From assembly GCA_021811385.1 (NCBI GenBank), contig JAJZPC010000023.1, positions 1-35,317 on the forward strand: a stretch of 35,317 bases of DNA, written 5' to 3'. The DNA comes from Deltaproteobacteria bacterium (lineage in GTDB: Bacteria; Desulfobacterota; Desulfobulbia; Desulfobulbales; Desulfurivibrionaceae). The notes below the pieces were generated by a model. It saw only the letters and a program-made list of their open reading frames with translations, had not been told where the DNA came from and did no database searches. Positions 6,806 through 14,893 of this stretch are shown one piece after another. The translations under genes and the position numbers were made by a program. Position 1 is the stretch's first letter. Every line of letters begins with the position of its first letter.

Positions 6806-8455
6806 ATGCTGACCGCCGCGCTCAAGGAAAATCTCAGCTTCATGGTCGTCGAGGTGACGCGCCAGCTCGACGAGACCTTCGATCTCCTGGCAAACGGCGG
6901 GGCAGCCGCCTTCCAGAAGATCAACAGCCGGGACGACTACATCGACAACCTCAAGACGGTGATTGAGAACTGCTGTTTCACCACCTTGGGCGAGGCCAAG
7001 GCCATCACCCAGCGGGAGAGGGACAGCATCCAGGCAACCCACACCATCTGCGTCAACCTGGAGCGCATCGGCGACTTCTGCGTCAGCGCGGCGGACCAGC
7101 TCCACTACCTCAACAATCACGCCATCCTCCAGCATTTCGATTATCAGCGGATCTTCGACCTCCTTGCCGAACACCTGCAGGCGGTGATCCCGGTGCTCAA
7201 GAAAGGCGACATGGGCAAGGCCCTCGCCATCTGCCGGGCCGAAAACCAGATCGACGTTATCTACAAGGAAAACTTCGACAAGATCATGGAGGCGCTCCGG
7301 AGCGGCAAGGAGATCGAAAATCTGATCACCGTGCTCTTCATCTTCCGCTATCTGGAGCGGATGGGCGATTCGTTGCTCAATATCGGCGAGGCCTTGCTCC
7401 TTTCCATCCTGGGCGAGAAGATCAAGATCGAACAGTTCCAGGCCCTGGAGGAAACTCTCAGCAAGTCGGGATTGCGCGCCGACCTGGCCGAGGTGGAGTT
7501 TTCCTCCATCCTGGGCAGCCGTTCCGGCTGCCGGATCCGCAAGGTTCAGGGCCATGACGGGCAGCCGCTGATCGCCCCCCAGACCCAGAGCAGCATCTTC
7601 AAAGAGGGCAACAAGGAGAAGATCCTGGCCGAGAAGAAGAACCTGGAGCGCTGGAACGAGATCTTCCCCGGTCTGACCCCCAGGCTGTTCAGCCATCAGG
7701 AATCGGAGGAGACCGCCTCCCTGCTCGTGGAGTTTCTCCCCGGCCGGACCTTCGAGGCCATTCTCCTCAAGGGCGACCCCGACGAGTTGGACACGGTCTG
7801 CACCCTGCTGCACGCCACGGTCCTGGAGATCTGGCAGCGGACCAAAAATGAGGTCCAGGTCAAGGCCAACTTCATCCCGCAGATCATGGCCCGGATGCAC
7901 AGCGTGCTCAGCGTGCATCCCGACTTCCACCGGGTCCGCCAGGACATCGGTTCCTCGGAGGTCATGCCCACCGACGAGCTGCTGGCCAAGTGCCGCCGCA
8001 TCGAAGAGAAACTGGCCGCTCCCTTCTCGGTCTTCATCCACGGCGATTTCAACGTCAACAACATCATCTACAACGCCGCCCGGGAGCGCATCCAGCTCAT
8101 CGATCTCTACCGCTCCCGCGAGGCGGACTACATCCAGGACGTGTCGGTGTTCATCGTCTCCAACTTCAGGCAGCCGGTCTTTCAGACGCATCTGCGGGAG
8201 CGGCTCAACTGGATCACCCAAAATATGTACCAGATGGCGAAGGATTTCGCCGTCGAGCAGGACGATGAAACCTTCGAGGTGCGCATGGCCCTGGCCTTGG
8301 CCCGCTCCTTTTACACCTCCACCCGTTTTGAGTGGAACAACGAGTTTGCCCATGAGATGTTTTTGCGCTCCCACTTTCTGCTGGAAAAGGTGCTGGCCCA
8401 TCAGGACAAGCCATGGCGCACTTTTTCCCTGCCGTCCGGCATCATGTACTACTGA
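6806..8455 (+). CDS. PhoU-like / aminoglycoside-phosphotransferase-like fusion protein
   Basis: 549-residue two-domain protein. The N-terminal part (1-205) is helical and PhoU-like, with the paired metal motifs NLERIGD (84-90) and YLERMGD (182-188). The C-terminal part (about 255-520) is an APH/choline-kinase-like fold: the catalytic loop is IHGDFNVNN (411-419, His412, Asp414, Asn419) and the metal-binding Asp is in LIDLYRSREAD (431-441, Asp433). An N-lobe with lysines precedes it (KEGNKEKILAEKK, 266-278). This suggests a small-molecule kinase coupled to a phosphate-sensing or metal-binding module. Start is the ATG at 6806, only weakly preceded by a ribosome site, consistent with coupling to the upstream gene. 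The substrate is unknown; antibiotic resistance is unlikely given the operon. Confidence 0.75.
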   Translation: MLTAALKENLSFMVVEVTRQLDETFDLLANGGAAAFQKINSRDDYIDNLKTVIENCCFTTLGEAKAITQRERDSIQATHTICVNLERIGDFCVSAADQLHYLNNHAILQHFDYQRIFDLLAEHLQAVIPVLKKGDMGKALAICRAENQIDVIYKENFDKIMEALRSGKEIENLITVLFIFRYLERMGDSLLNIGEALLLSILGEKIKIEQFQALEETLSKSGLRADLAEVEFSSILGSRSGCRIRKVQGHDGQPLIAPQTQSSIFKEGNKEKILAEKKNLERWNEIFPGLTPRLFSHQESEETASLLVEFLPGRTFEAILLKGDPDELDTVCTLLHATVLEIWQRTKNEVQVKANFIPQIMARMHSVLSVHPDFHRVRQDIGSSEVMPTDELLAKCRRIEEKLAAPFSVFIHGDFNVNNIIYNAARERIQLIDLYRSREADYIQDVSVFIVSNFRQPVFQTHLRERLNWITQNMYQMAKDFAVEQDDETFEVRMALALARSFYTSTRFEWNNEFAHEMFLRSHFLLEKVLAHQDKPWRTFSLPSGIMYY

Positions 8456-8477
8456 AATTTCACAAAGAGGTGTTTCC

Positions 8478-9353
8478 TTGAAAAAAATAGGTGTTATCGG
8501 CATTCCCGGCGGCTGGTCGTCCGAGAAACTCGCCGATGCGGTGGCGGAGCGCACCGGTTTCCGCCTGCTGATGGATCCGGGCGCGGTGCGGCTCGATATG
8601 CCCTCGGGCCGGGCGTTCTCCGGCGGGGTGGAGCTCAATTCCCTGGACGGTCTGATCATCAAGAAGATCGGCACGGACTACTCCCCGGACCTGCTCGACC
8701 GGCTGGAGATCTTCCGCTTCCTGGCCGGACGGGGGCTGTCGATCTTTTCCAATCCGCTCAACATCATCCGGGTGCTGGACCGGCTCACCTGCACCATCAC
8801 CCTGCAGCTCGCCGCAATTCCCATGCCGCCGCTGACCATCACCGAGGATATCGATGCGGCCATGGACGCGGTGGCGACATATGGAGAGGCGGTTTTCAAA
8901 CCGCTTTACTCCACCAAGGCGCGGGGCATGATTGTGCTGCGGCCCGACAGGGAGACCCGGGCGGCCATCGAGAAATACAAAGCCGCGCACCGGATCATGT
9001 ACATCCAGAAGAAGATCGAGCTGAACGGCCGTGATCTGGGAGTAGTCTTCCTGGGCGGCCGGTATCTCACCACCTACGCCCGTACCTGCCGCAACGACTC
9101 TTGGAATACCACCACCGCCTCCGGCGGCAGGTACCAGCCCCACGAGCCGCCGGAGGAGATCATCGCCCTGGCGCATAAAGCCCAGGCCCCCTTCGGCCTC
9201 GACTTCACCTGCGTTGATGTAGTGGAGACCGCCGAGGGTCCTCGGGTGTTCGAGGTCTCCGCCTTCGGCGGTTTCCGGGGCATTCAGGAGGCCTGCGGCA
9301 TTGACGCGGCCAAACATTATGCGGACTATGTCTGCGGGAGGATTGGGGCATGA
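8478..9353 (+). CDS. GAK system ATP-grasp enzyme (RimK-like)
   Basis: 291-residue ATP-grasp ligase-fold protein. ATP-grasp landmarks: AVFKPLYSTKARGM (138-151, Lys141 as ATP-binding lysine with a following flexible loop), MYIQKKIE (174-181) as the hinge, VFLGGRYLTTYAR (190-202) and the metal-binding end GLDFTCVDVVE...RVFEVSAFGGFRGIQ (240-270, Asp247, Glu259). Such enzymes join a carboxylate to an amine or thiol via an acyl phosphate. I start at TTG 8478 because AAAGAGG (8464-8470) sits 7 nt before it and the Rossmann-like KKIGVIGIPGG follows at once; the frame is open far upstream only as a shadow of the previous gene. It overlaps the next gene by 4 nt (ATGA). Confidence 0.82.
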   Translation: MKKIGVIGIPGGWSSEKLADAVAERTGFRLLMDPGAVRLDMPSGRAFSGGVELNSLDGLIIKKIGTDYSPDLLDRLEIFRFLAGRGLSIFSNPLNIIRVLDRLTCTITLQLAAIPMPPLTITEDIDAAMDAVATYGEAVFKPLYSTKARGMIVLRPDRETRAAIEKYKAAHRIMYIQKKIELNGRDLGVVFLGGRYLTTYARTCRNDSWNTTTASGGRYQPHEPPEEIIALAHKAQAPFGLDFTCVDVVETAEGPRVFEVSAFGGFRGIQEACGIDAAKHYADYVCGRIGA

Positions 9354-10438
9354 AGGGAAACGCCACGGAACGTCACGAGATGGTGCAGCGCCTCCGCACG
9401 GAGTTTCCGGCTGCCCTGCAGCTTGTTCTCGCTTTTGATGACTGCCGGATCGGGGTGCGGACCAATTCCCTCGCCCTGACCGATACCCTGCGGGAGTACT
9501 TCAGCGATTTTCTTTCGGACGCCCCGGCCTGGGACATGCTGGTCACCGCCCATGAGGCGGAGCCGCCTCAGCTTCCCCATGCCTTCATGACCAAGGAGCC
9601 GGACCCGGGCAAGAACAAGATCAAGGAAGAGTTTGTCGATCTGGCCGACGGCCGCGTGGTGCGTAAGCGGCTTACCGGCATGGTCTTCGTCTTCGGCGGC
9701 GAAGACAGTCTGGCCATCGGCCCCTGCCTGGACAACGCCAACCAGGTGATCAACTTCATCAACAACCGCTTCATCAGCTGGAAACTCCGGCAGGGATGCC
9801 TGCTGGGCCATGCCGCCGGCATCGGCCTCCATGGCTGCGGGCTGGCGCTGGCCGGCTTCTCGGGCATGGGCAAGTCCACCCTGGCTCTGCACCTGATGAG
9901 CCGGGGCGCGGACTTCATCAGCAATGACCGGGTGCTGCTCCGGGAGGATGGCGCGGGCCTCTTCCTCTACGGCGTGGCCAAGCTGCCCCGCATCAATCCC
10001 GGCACCGCGCTCAACAACCCCGACCTGGCCGGGGTCATCCCGCCCCAAGACCGGGAACGGTTCGCCGGCCTCGCCCCTGAGGCCCTCTGGATCCTGGAGC
10101 ACAAGTACGACGTGTTCCTCGACCACTGCTTCGGCCCCGGCCGATTTACCCTGGCCGCCTCCATGGCCGGGCTGGTGATCCTCAACTGGCAACGAAGCCC
10201 GGCCCCTACCGTGTTGCGAGAGGTGAATATCCGGCAGCGGCGGGACCTTCTCCCCGCCTTCATGAAATCCGCGGGTCTTTTCTTCCTGCCGGAGCACGGC
10301 GAGGAGATCGATCATTCCGAGGAGGTCTATCTGGAGCGCCTCGTCAAAACACGGGTCTACGAGATCAGCGGCGGCATCGATTTCGACCGGGCCTGCGATG
10401 CCTGCCTGGGAATCCTGGCCGAATGCCGCGACCGCTGA
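9350..10438 (+). CDS. HprK-related kinase (type B, GAK system)
   Basis: 362-residue protein related to HPr kinase/phosphorylase. The P-loop GFSGMGKST is at 169-177, followed by the HprK-like FISNDRVLL (189-197, Asp193) that would act as catalytic base. A divergent N-terminal domain (1-150) replaces the usual HprK N-domain. HprK proteins phosphorylate a Ser in a small carrier protein; here no HPr is present, so the target may be one of the small proteins of the operon (inference). Its ATG overlaps the stop of the ATP-grasp gene by 4 nt, so the two are translationally coupled. GGGAG at 9336-9340 supports the start. Confidence 0.82.
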   Translation: MKGNATERHEMVQRLRTEFPAALQLVLAFDDCRIGVRTNSLALTDTLREYFSDFLSDAPAWDMLVTAHEAEPPQLPHAFMTKEPDPGKNKIKEEFVDLADGRVVRKRLTGMVFVFGGEDSLAIGPCLDNANQVINFINNRFISWKLRQGCLLGHAAGIGLHGCGLALAGFSGMGKSTLALHLMSRGADFISNDRVLLREDGAGLFLYGVAKLPRINPGTALNNPDLAGVIPPQDRERFAGLAPEALWILEHKYDVFLDHCFGPGRFTLAASMAGLVILNWQRSPAPTVLREVNIRQRRDLLPAFMKSAGLFFLPEHGEEIDHSEEVYLERLVKTRVYEISGGIDFDRACDACLGILAECRDR

Positions 10439-10460
10439 CAAACGAAACGGGCATTATCGC

Positions 10461-11654
10461 ATGAAGATCAAGGTATGCAGGGAGATAACCCTGCCGGACC
10501 CCGTTCGGGTGGCACTCTACCGGCGCAGCCCCGAACTGGGGCCGCGGCTGCTCTTCTTCAGCGGCGGCAGCGCCCTGCGGGGAGTGAGCCGGGAACTGAT
10601 CCACTACACCCACAATTCATGCCACATCATGACCGCCGTCGATTCCGGCGGCAGCTCAGCCACCCTGCGGCAGGCGTTTTCCATGCCCTCCATCGGCGAT
10701 ATCCGGGCCAGGCTCATGGACCTGGCCGATCAGAGCGTACAGGGCAACCCGGAGATGTACCGGCTCTTTGCCTACCGCTTTCCCAAGGAGACGCAACAGG
10801 AAGTGCTCCTCGCCGAGCTAAGGAGCATGGTGGCGGGACGGCACCGGCTGGTGTCGGTCATACCCGACCCCTTGCGCAAGATTGTCCGCCATCACCTGAA
10901 GATCTTCCAGGCCCGGATGCCGGAGAACTTTGCTCTGGCCGGAGCCAGTGTCGGGAACCTTGTGCTCACTGCCGGGTATCTGGATAACGGCCGGCACCTC
11001 GACACGGTGATCTTCCTCTTTTCAAAACTGGTCGAGGCACGGGGCACGGTCCGGCCGGTGCTCAACCGTTATCTTCACTTGGGGGCCTTGCTTGCCGACG
11101 GACAGGTGGTGGTGGGCCAACATCTCCTCACCGGCAAGGAGGTTCCTCCCCTGGAGAAGAAGATCGTTCACCTCTTTTTGAGCATGACAACCTCTCCCAC
11201 CAGCAAGGGCGCGGTCTGGCCACGGGTGCGCGACAAGCTCTCCAAGCTGATCCATTCCGCCCAACTGATCTGCTATCCCATGGGAAGCTTCTATTCCAGT
11301 ATCATTGCCAGCTTGTTGCCCGAGGGGGTGACCGAGGCCATCCAGCACAACATCTGCCCAAAGGTCTATATCCCCAGCATGAACAGGGATCCTGAGGCTG
11401 TTGGCCTGACACTCATGGACCAAATCGAAACCCTGCTGCGCTACCTGAAGAAAAACAACCCTGACATTCCAACCCGTCAGGTATTGAACTGTGTTCTGGT
11501 TGACTCAAAAAATGGAATCTATTCCGGGGAAGTGGACCAAAAACGGCTTCTGGAATTGGAAATTCAGTTAATTGACTGTCCGCTGGTCAGTGAAGAAAGC
11601 GCCCCCTACTGCGAACCGAGATTGCTGGTCCCCCTGCTGCTCTCGCTTTCGTAG
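10461..11654 (+). CDS. GAK system CofD/YvcK-like protein
   Basis: 397-residue protein of the CofD/YvcK fold. Signatures: FSGGSALRG (33-41), AVDSGGSSATLR (59-70), ALAGASVGNLVLTAGYL (158-174) and, late in the protein, CYPMGSFYSSIIASLLPEGV. CofD transfers a phosphate-containing group from a nucleotide-activated donor to 7,8-didemethyl-8-hydroxy-5-deazariboflavin (F420 pathway) and YvcK/GlmR-like members bind UDP-sugars. No other F420 genes are here, so an F420 role is not supported. The ATG at 10461 lies 22 nt after the previous stop; a second in-frame ATG upstream would overlap the HprK-like gene and is less likely. Confidence 0.8.
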   Translation: MKIKVCREITLPDPVRVALYRRSPELGPRLLFFSGGSALRGVSRELIHYTHNSCHIMTAVDSGGSSATLRQAFSMPSIGDIRARLMDLADQSVQGNPEMYRLFAYRFPKETQQEVLLAELRSMVAGRHRLVSVIPDPLRKIVRHHLKIFQARMPENFALAGASVGNLVLTAGYLDNGRHLDTVIFLFSKLVEARGTVRPVLNRYLHLGALLADGQVVVGQHLLTGKEVPPLEKKIVHLFLSMTTSPTSKGAVWPRVRDKLSKLIHSAQLICYPMGSFYSSIIASLLPEGVTEAIQHNICPKVYIPSMNRDPEAVGLTLMDQIETLLRYLKKNNPDIPTRQVLNCVLVDSKNGIYSGEVDQKRLLELEIQLIDCPLVSEESAPYCEPRLLVPLLLSLS

Positions 11655-11679
11655 CCAGATCATGACCGGAGAGGAAAGA

Positions 11680-11907
11680 ATGAATAAGCAGCACGGTGGG
11701 CAACAACCCGACCCAAAAAGCCTGGAAAGCATTGTCGACGATCTGGCCATGCAATTCCGGGTTCCGCAGGAAATCATCAGACCGTTATTACTATGCGCCT
11801 ATCAGGAGCTCATGACAGAGGCGGTGGTCAAGGATTTCGTCTCCATCTTTGCCATGCGCATGGTGCGTGACCGATTTGCAGCAAAGGGGAATGGCGGCGA
11901 GTGGTAA
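11680..11907 (+). CDS. DUF3562-like small three-helix protein
   Basis: 75-residue protein, last gene of the GAK operon. The tail ALCAYQELMTEAVVKDFVSIF followed by AMRMVRDRF fits the DUF3562 pattern of a three-helix bundle thought to dimerise. AGAGGA at 11669-11674 lies 5 nt before the ATG at 11680 and fixes the start; the gap to the CofD-like gene is 25 nt. No catalytic residues, signal or membrane segment. It may be an assembly or scaffold partner for the operon, which is inference. DUF assignment is from memory of the pattern. Confidence 0.6.
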   Translation: MNKQHGGQQPDPKSLESIVDDLAMQFRVPQEIIRPLLLCAYQELMTEAVVKDFVSIFAMRMVRDRFAAKGNGGEW

Positions 11908-11970
11908 GGCAAACACCGTAGACCGAGCCCTTTTCCCCTAAAGCAGTCGACTATACTTGATGTCAACGGT

Positions 11971-12003
11971 GTGCGTGGCATCGGCTACCGCATGCAGGGC
12001 CAG
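11971..12003 (+). repeat. 33-bp direct repeat, copy 2 (orphan response-regulator tail)
   Basis: This noncoding stretch repeats the last 33 nt of the response regulator gene (808-840) with two mismatches, and still encodes VRGIGYRMQG in one frame, but has Gln in place of the stop. Nothing before it resembles the rest of a response regulator. It lies 63 nt beyond the last GAK gene and 27 nt before the end of adenine deaminase. Confidence 0.8.
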
Positions 12004-12030
12004 GGCAGGATTGTCGATTTCCCGGGGATC

Positions 12031-13653
12031 TCAGACAAAGAGATCGGTCAGCTCGAATCTCTCCCCGTCAAAAAGGCCCAGGTCGGTGATTTTGAGGGCC
12101 GGGATCACGGGCAGGGCCAGAAAGGCCATGGTCATGAAGGGGGTCTGCAGGAAGCAGCCGTTCTCCTTGACCCCCTGCTCAATCCCGCTGTAGTTTCGGG
12201 CCATTTCCTCGCAGCTGCCCAACCCCATGAGGCCTGCCACCGGCAGCGCCATCAGGCGCTCCTCCCCGCCCTGCACGAAACAGATGCCGCCCCCGCTTTC
12301 CCCGAGCAGGTTCACGGCCCGGGCCAGATCCGTGTCGTTGCAGCCGACGGCAATGAGGTTGTGGGAGTCGTGGGCAATGGAAGAGGCCATGGCCCCGCGC
12401 TTCAAGCCAAAGCCCCGGACAAAGCCGATGGCCGGGGGCGCCGGCGCATAGCGGTTCTGGACCAGGATCTTCAACAGATCCGCGCACGGATCCGCCTCGA
12501 CCACGGTGCTGCCCAAAGGTACGGGGTGAGACCCGGCGCCGGTGACAATCCGGCCGTCCGTCACCTCGATGACCTTGACCCGCCCACCCCTTGCCTGCAC
12601 CTGCAGCTGCCCGGCCGTAAGCAGGGCCGCGCTGAAGCGGTTGATCGGCACAGGCGGCGCGGCTTCAAAAAGGACTTGCCCCCTGTCGCTGACCATCTCG
12701 CCATTGATCCAGACACCGCTGACCTCCAGACTCTCAAGGTCATCCACCATGATGAAATCGGCCGGATCCCCCTTTTGCAGCAACCCCACCCCGAGGTGGT
12801 AATGGCGCACCGGATTGACGCAGGCGCATTGCAGCAGGTCAAAAAGATCATGCCCCAGGCGGAGTCCCTGTTTGACCAGGAGGTTGATGTGGCCGCGGGC
12901 CAGGTCCGTTGGTTTCAGATCATCGCTGCAGAGCATGCATTGCCCGGGATGGCTGGTGACGAGCGGATGCAACACCTCGAAATCGCGGGCGCTCGAGCCC
13001 TGACGGAGCATGATCTTCATGCCCAGGGCCAGTTTCTCGTAACACTCCTCCAAATTGCCCGATTCATGATCGGTGCTGATCCCCGCCTGCACGTAGGCGA
13101 TCAGCGCCTCCCCCCGCAACCCCGGAGCGTGGCCGTCCACCCTTTTGCCCAGCTTCGCGGCCGCACCAAGCTTGGCCATGACCTCCGGATCCCGGCCGAT
13201 GACCCCGGGAAAATTCATCATCTCGGCAAGAAAGAAGATGTCCTCCCGCCGGAGCAGCGCTTCCACCTCCCGGGCGTCAAGGGTGGCCCCGGAGTTTTCA
13301 AACCCGGTGGCCGGCACGCAGGAGGGGGCGCCGAAATAAAACTTCAATGGCGCCTGCTTGCCGCTGTCGATCATGAAGTCGATGCCAGGGATGCCGAGGA
13401 CATTGGCGATCTCATGGGGGTCGGCCACCACGGCCACGGTGCCGTGGGTCACCGCTTTGGCGGCAAAGGCGGCCGGGGTGAGCATGGAGCTTTCGATATG
13501 GATATGGGAATCGATCAGCCCCGGCAGAATAAAGGGGCCTTTGGTCGCAGGGTCGGGAAGGATGTCGATGATCCGCCCCTGGTCGATCACCAGGGTGCCG
13601 GGGAATTGCCTGCGGGCCACGGGGTCAACAACAATGCCGGAGATCTTTTTCAT
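12031..13653 (-). CDS. ade: adenine deaminase
   Basis: Converts adenine to hypoxanthine and ammonia in purine salvage; cytoplasmic amidohydrolase of 540 residues, within the family norm of about 540-600. The metal site is visible in PGLIDSHIHIESSMLTP, followed by VADPHEIANVLG, DGHAPGLRGEAL and the late CSDDLKP. The C-terminal adenine deaminase domain carries the SIAHDSHNLIAVG motif. I start at the ATG at 13653, which has GGAG 5 nt upstream and overlaps the stop of the upstream gene by one base (TGATG); a GTG at 13656 is the alternative. It is the last gene of a four-gene overlapping minus-strand operon. Its end is 27 nt from the orphan repeat. Confidence 0.93.
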   Translation of the reverse strand: MKKISGIVVDPVARRQFPGTLVIDQGRIIDILPDPATKGPFILPGLIDSHIHIESSMLTPAAFAAKAVTHGTVAVVADPHEIANVLGIPGIDFMIDSGKQAPLKFYFGAPSCVPATGFENSGATLDAREVEALLRREDIFFLAEMMNFPGVIGRDPEVMAKLGAAAKLGKRVDGHAPGLRGEALIAYVQAGISTDHESGNLEECYEKLALGMKIMLRQGSSARDFEVLHPLVTSHPGQCMLCSDDLKPTDLARGHINLLVKQGLRLGHDLFDLLQCACVNPVRHYHLGVGLLQKGDPADFIMVDDLESLEVSGVWINGEMVSDRGQVLFEAAPPVPINRFSAALLTAGQLQVQARGGRVKVIEVTDGRIVTGAGSHPVPLGSTVVEADPCADLLKILVQNRYAPAPPAIGFVRGFGLKRGAMASSIAHDSHNLIAVGCNDTDLARAVNLLGESGGGICFVQGGEERLMALPVAGLMGLGSCEEMARNYSGIEQGVKENGCFLQTPFMTMAFLALPVIPALKITDLGLFDGERFELTDLFV

Positions 13654-14336
13654 CACTTCTCCGTTTTCCGGGCGATATACACCACATGCCGCCGCCCGCC
13701 CCGGCCAGGGCGTTGGCGGTTCACCGAAAACCCGGCCGCCTGCAGCCGTTTTTCAAAGGCCGCGTCCGGATCCTCGGACCACACCGCGAACACCCCGCCC
13801 GGCTTCAGGGCGTTTCGGCTTGATTCCAGCGCCTTCCTGCCGTACAGATAATCGCCCCTGCCCTGGTCCCCCTCGTAGGGGCCTTCGTACAGGTCGAGGA
13901 TGATGGCGTCAAAGCGCTGCTCCCTGCCCTGCTTCGCCGCCTCAGCAATCACCTTGGCCACATCGCTGATCTTCACCGTGACCCGGGGGTCGTCCACCGC
14001 CCCGTTGGTTAATTGGGCAATGGGCCCCTGGCACCAGGTGACCATGATCGGATTGAGTTCCGCCACCACCACCTCGGCCTCGGCAGGGAGATGGTCCAGG
14101 GCCGCCTTGAGCGTATACCCCATGCCCAGTCCGCCCACCAGCACCCTGGGCCTCTTGATCCGCTGCAAGGGGGCGCAGGCCAGCTCCGAGAGAACGATCT
14201 CGGAGCGATTGGCCGAGGAGGTCATCAGCACCCTGCTGTCGATGGTGATGAGAAAATCCGTCTCGCCCCGCTGCCGCAGATCAAGGAGCCCCTCGTCGGT
14301 ATCAATGCTGTCCACTATTCGCCATGGTTGCGCCAT
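13653..14336 (-). CDS. spermidine-synthase-like methyltransferase-fold protein
   Basis: 227-residue Rossmann-fold protein of the spermidine synthase family. It shows the S-adenosyl-binding glycine motif VLVGGLGMGYTLKAAL, the acidic VVVAELNPIM, and FDAIILDLYEGP, typical of polyamine aminopropyltransferases and their relatives. It is shorter than standard SpeE (about 280) and lacks the N-terminal beta-domain, so it may not make spermidine. The ATG at 14336 directly follows the ywbE stop (14337-14339) with GGAG upstream. Its stop overlaps the start of ade. Confidence 0.75.
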   Translation of the reverse strand: MAQPWRIVDSIDTDEGLLDLRQRGETDFLITIDSRVLMTSSANRSEIVLSELACAPLQRIKRPRVLVGGLGMGYTLKAALDHLPAEAEVVVAELNPIMVTWCQGPIAQLTNGAVDDPRVTVKISDVAKVIAEAAKQGREQRFDAIILDLYEGPYEGDQGRGDYLYGRKALESSRNALKPGGVFAVWSEDPDAAFEKRLQAAGFSVNRQRPGRGGRRHVVYIARKTEK

Positions 14337-14534
14337 CTATAATGCTCCGATTTTTTGCACCCGCCCCACTGCCCCGCTTTCCAACCGGACCTTGATGCCG
14401 TGGGGATGGGTGGGGGATTTGGTCAGGATATCCTTCACTATGCCCTCGGTGAGCTTGCCCGAGCGCTGGTCCTCCTTGAGGACGATGCACACCCGCAACC
14501 CGGCTGTGATCTCGCTGCGATTTCCGCCGCTCAT
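14337..14534 (-). CDS. ywbE: YwbE family protein
   Basis: 65-residue protein with the YwbE core RSEITAGLRVCIVLKEDQRSG then KLTEGIVKDILTKSPTHPHGIKVRLESG. Such proteins are small beta-rich and of unknown function. The start at 14534 overlaps the upstream stop by 4 nt and it abuts the methyltransferase-fold gene downstream, so it is translated as part of the operon. Confidence 0.85.
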   Translation of the reverse strand: MSGGNRSEITAGLRVCIVLKEDQRSGKLTEGIVKDILTKSPTHPHGIKVRLESGAVGRVQKIGAL

Positions 14535-14827
14535 GCCGATCCTCGCTTGCTTTCCCGCTGGATCAGCGCCAGCAATCCGGCAAAGGTATCGACAAAGTAA
14601 TGCGGCGTGGTCTGGCCAGGGCTGCTCGGGTTTTCCACGTTTACCCCGTACTGAAGCCCCTGTTCGGTCAGCGCCTTGTACTTTTTCATCTTGCCCGCGT
14701 ATTTGGCGCTGGGCCGCTCTTTCTCGGCCAGCAACCCAAGAGCCACCAGGATCTTGTTCGCCTTTACCGTGGAAATATCAACCTGATTAAGCTTCAGCAG
14801 GTTGGTGAGGGAATCTGTTTTTTCCAC
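14531..14827 (-). CDS. small protein of unknown function, winged-helix-like
   Basis: 98-residue protein, first gene of the ywbE-ade run. The N-terminal half is helical (LTNLLKLNQVDISTVKANKI) and is followed by LLAEKERPSAKYAGKMKKYKALTEQGLQYGVNVENP, a layout similar to the C-terminal domains of phage antirepressor-type proteins, where a helix-turn-helix is followed by a short wing. It starts at GTG 14827 with a strong ribosome site AAGGAGGA just upstream. It may be a DNA-binding regulator of the operon, but nothing shows this directly. Confidence 0.6.
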   Translation of the reverse strand: MEKTDSLTNLLKLNQVDISTVKANKILVALGLLAEKERPSAKYAGKMKKYKALTEQGLQYGVNVENPSSPGQTTPHYFVDTFAGLLALIQRESKRGSA

Positions 14828-14893
14828 CGCGTCCTCCTTGCAGGCCGTCTCCGGAAAACACCAAACCGGGAGGCGACCAGGTGTTGTTGGGCT

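Noticed and set aside
6806-8455. Antibiotic resistance role for the APH-like domain
   Set aside because: It is fused to a PhoU-like domain and sits inside a metabolic-looking operon, unlike resistance genes.
10461-11654. F420 biosynthesis role for the CofD-like gene
   Set aside because: No other F420 genes (CofC, CofE, CofG/H) are present, and the neighbours are GAK-type.
11971-13851. Long plus-strand open frame opposite adenine deaminase
   Set aside because: It lies antisense to a well-supported gene, has no ribosome site, and its composition is that of a GC-rich shadow frame; it begins at the orphan repeat only by chance.
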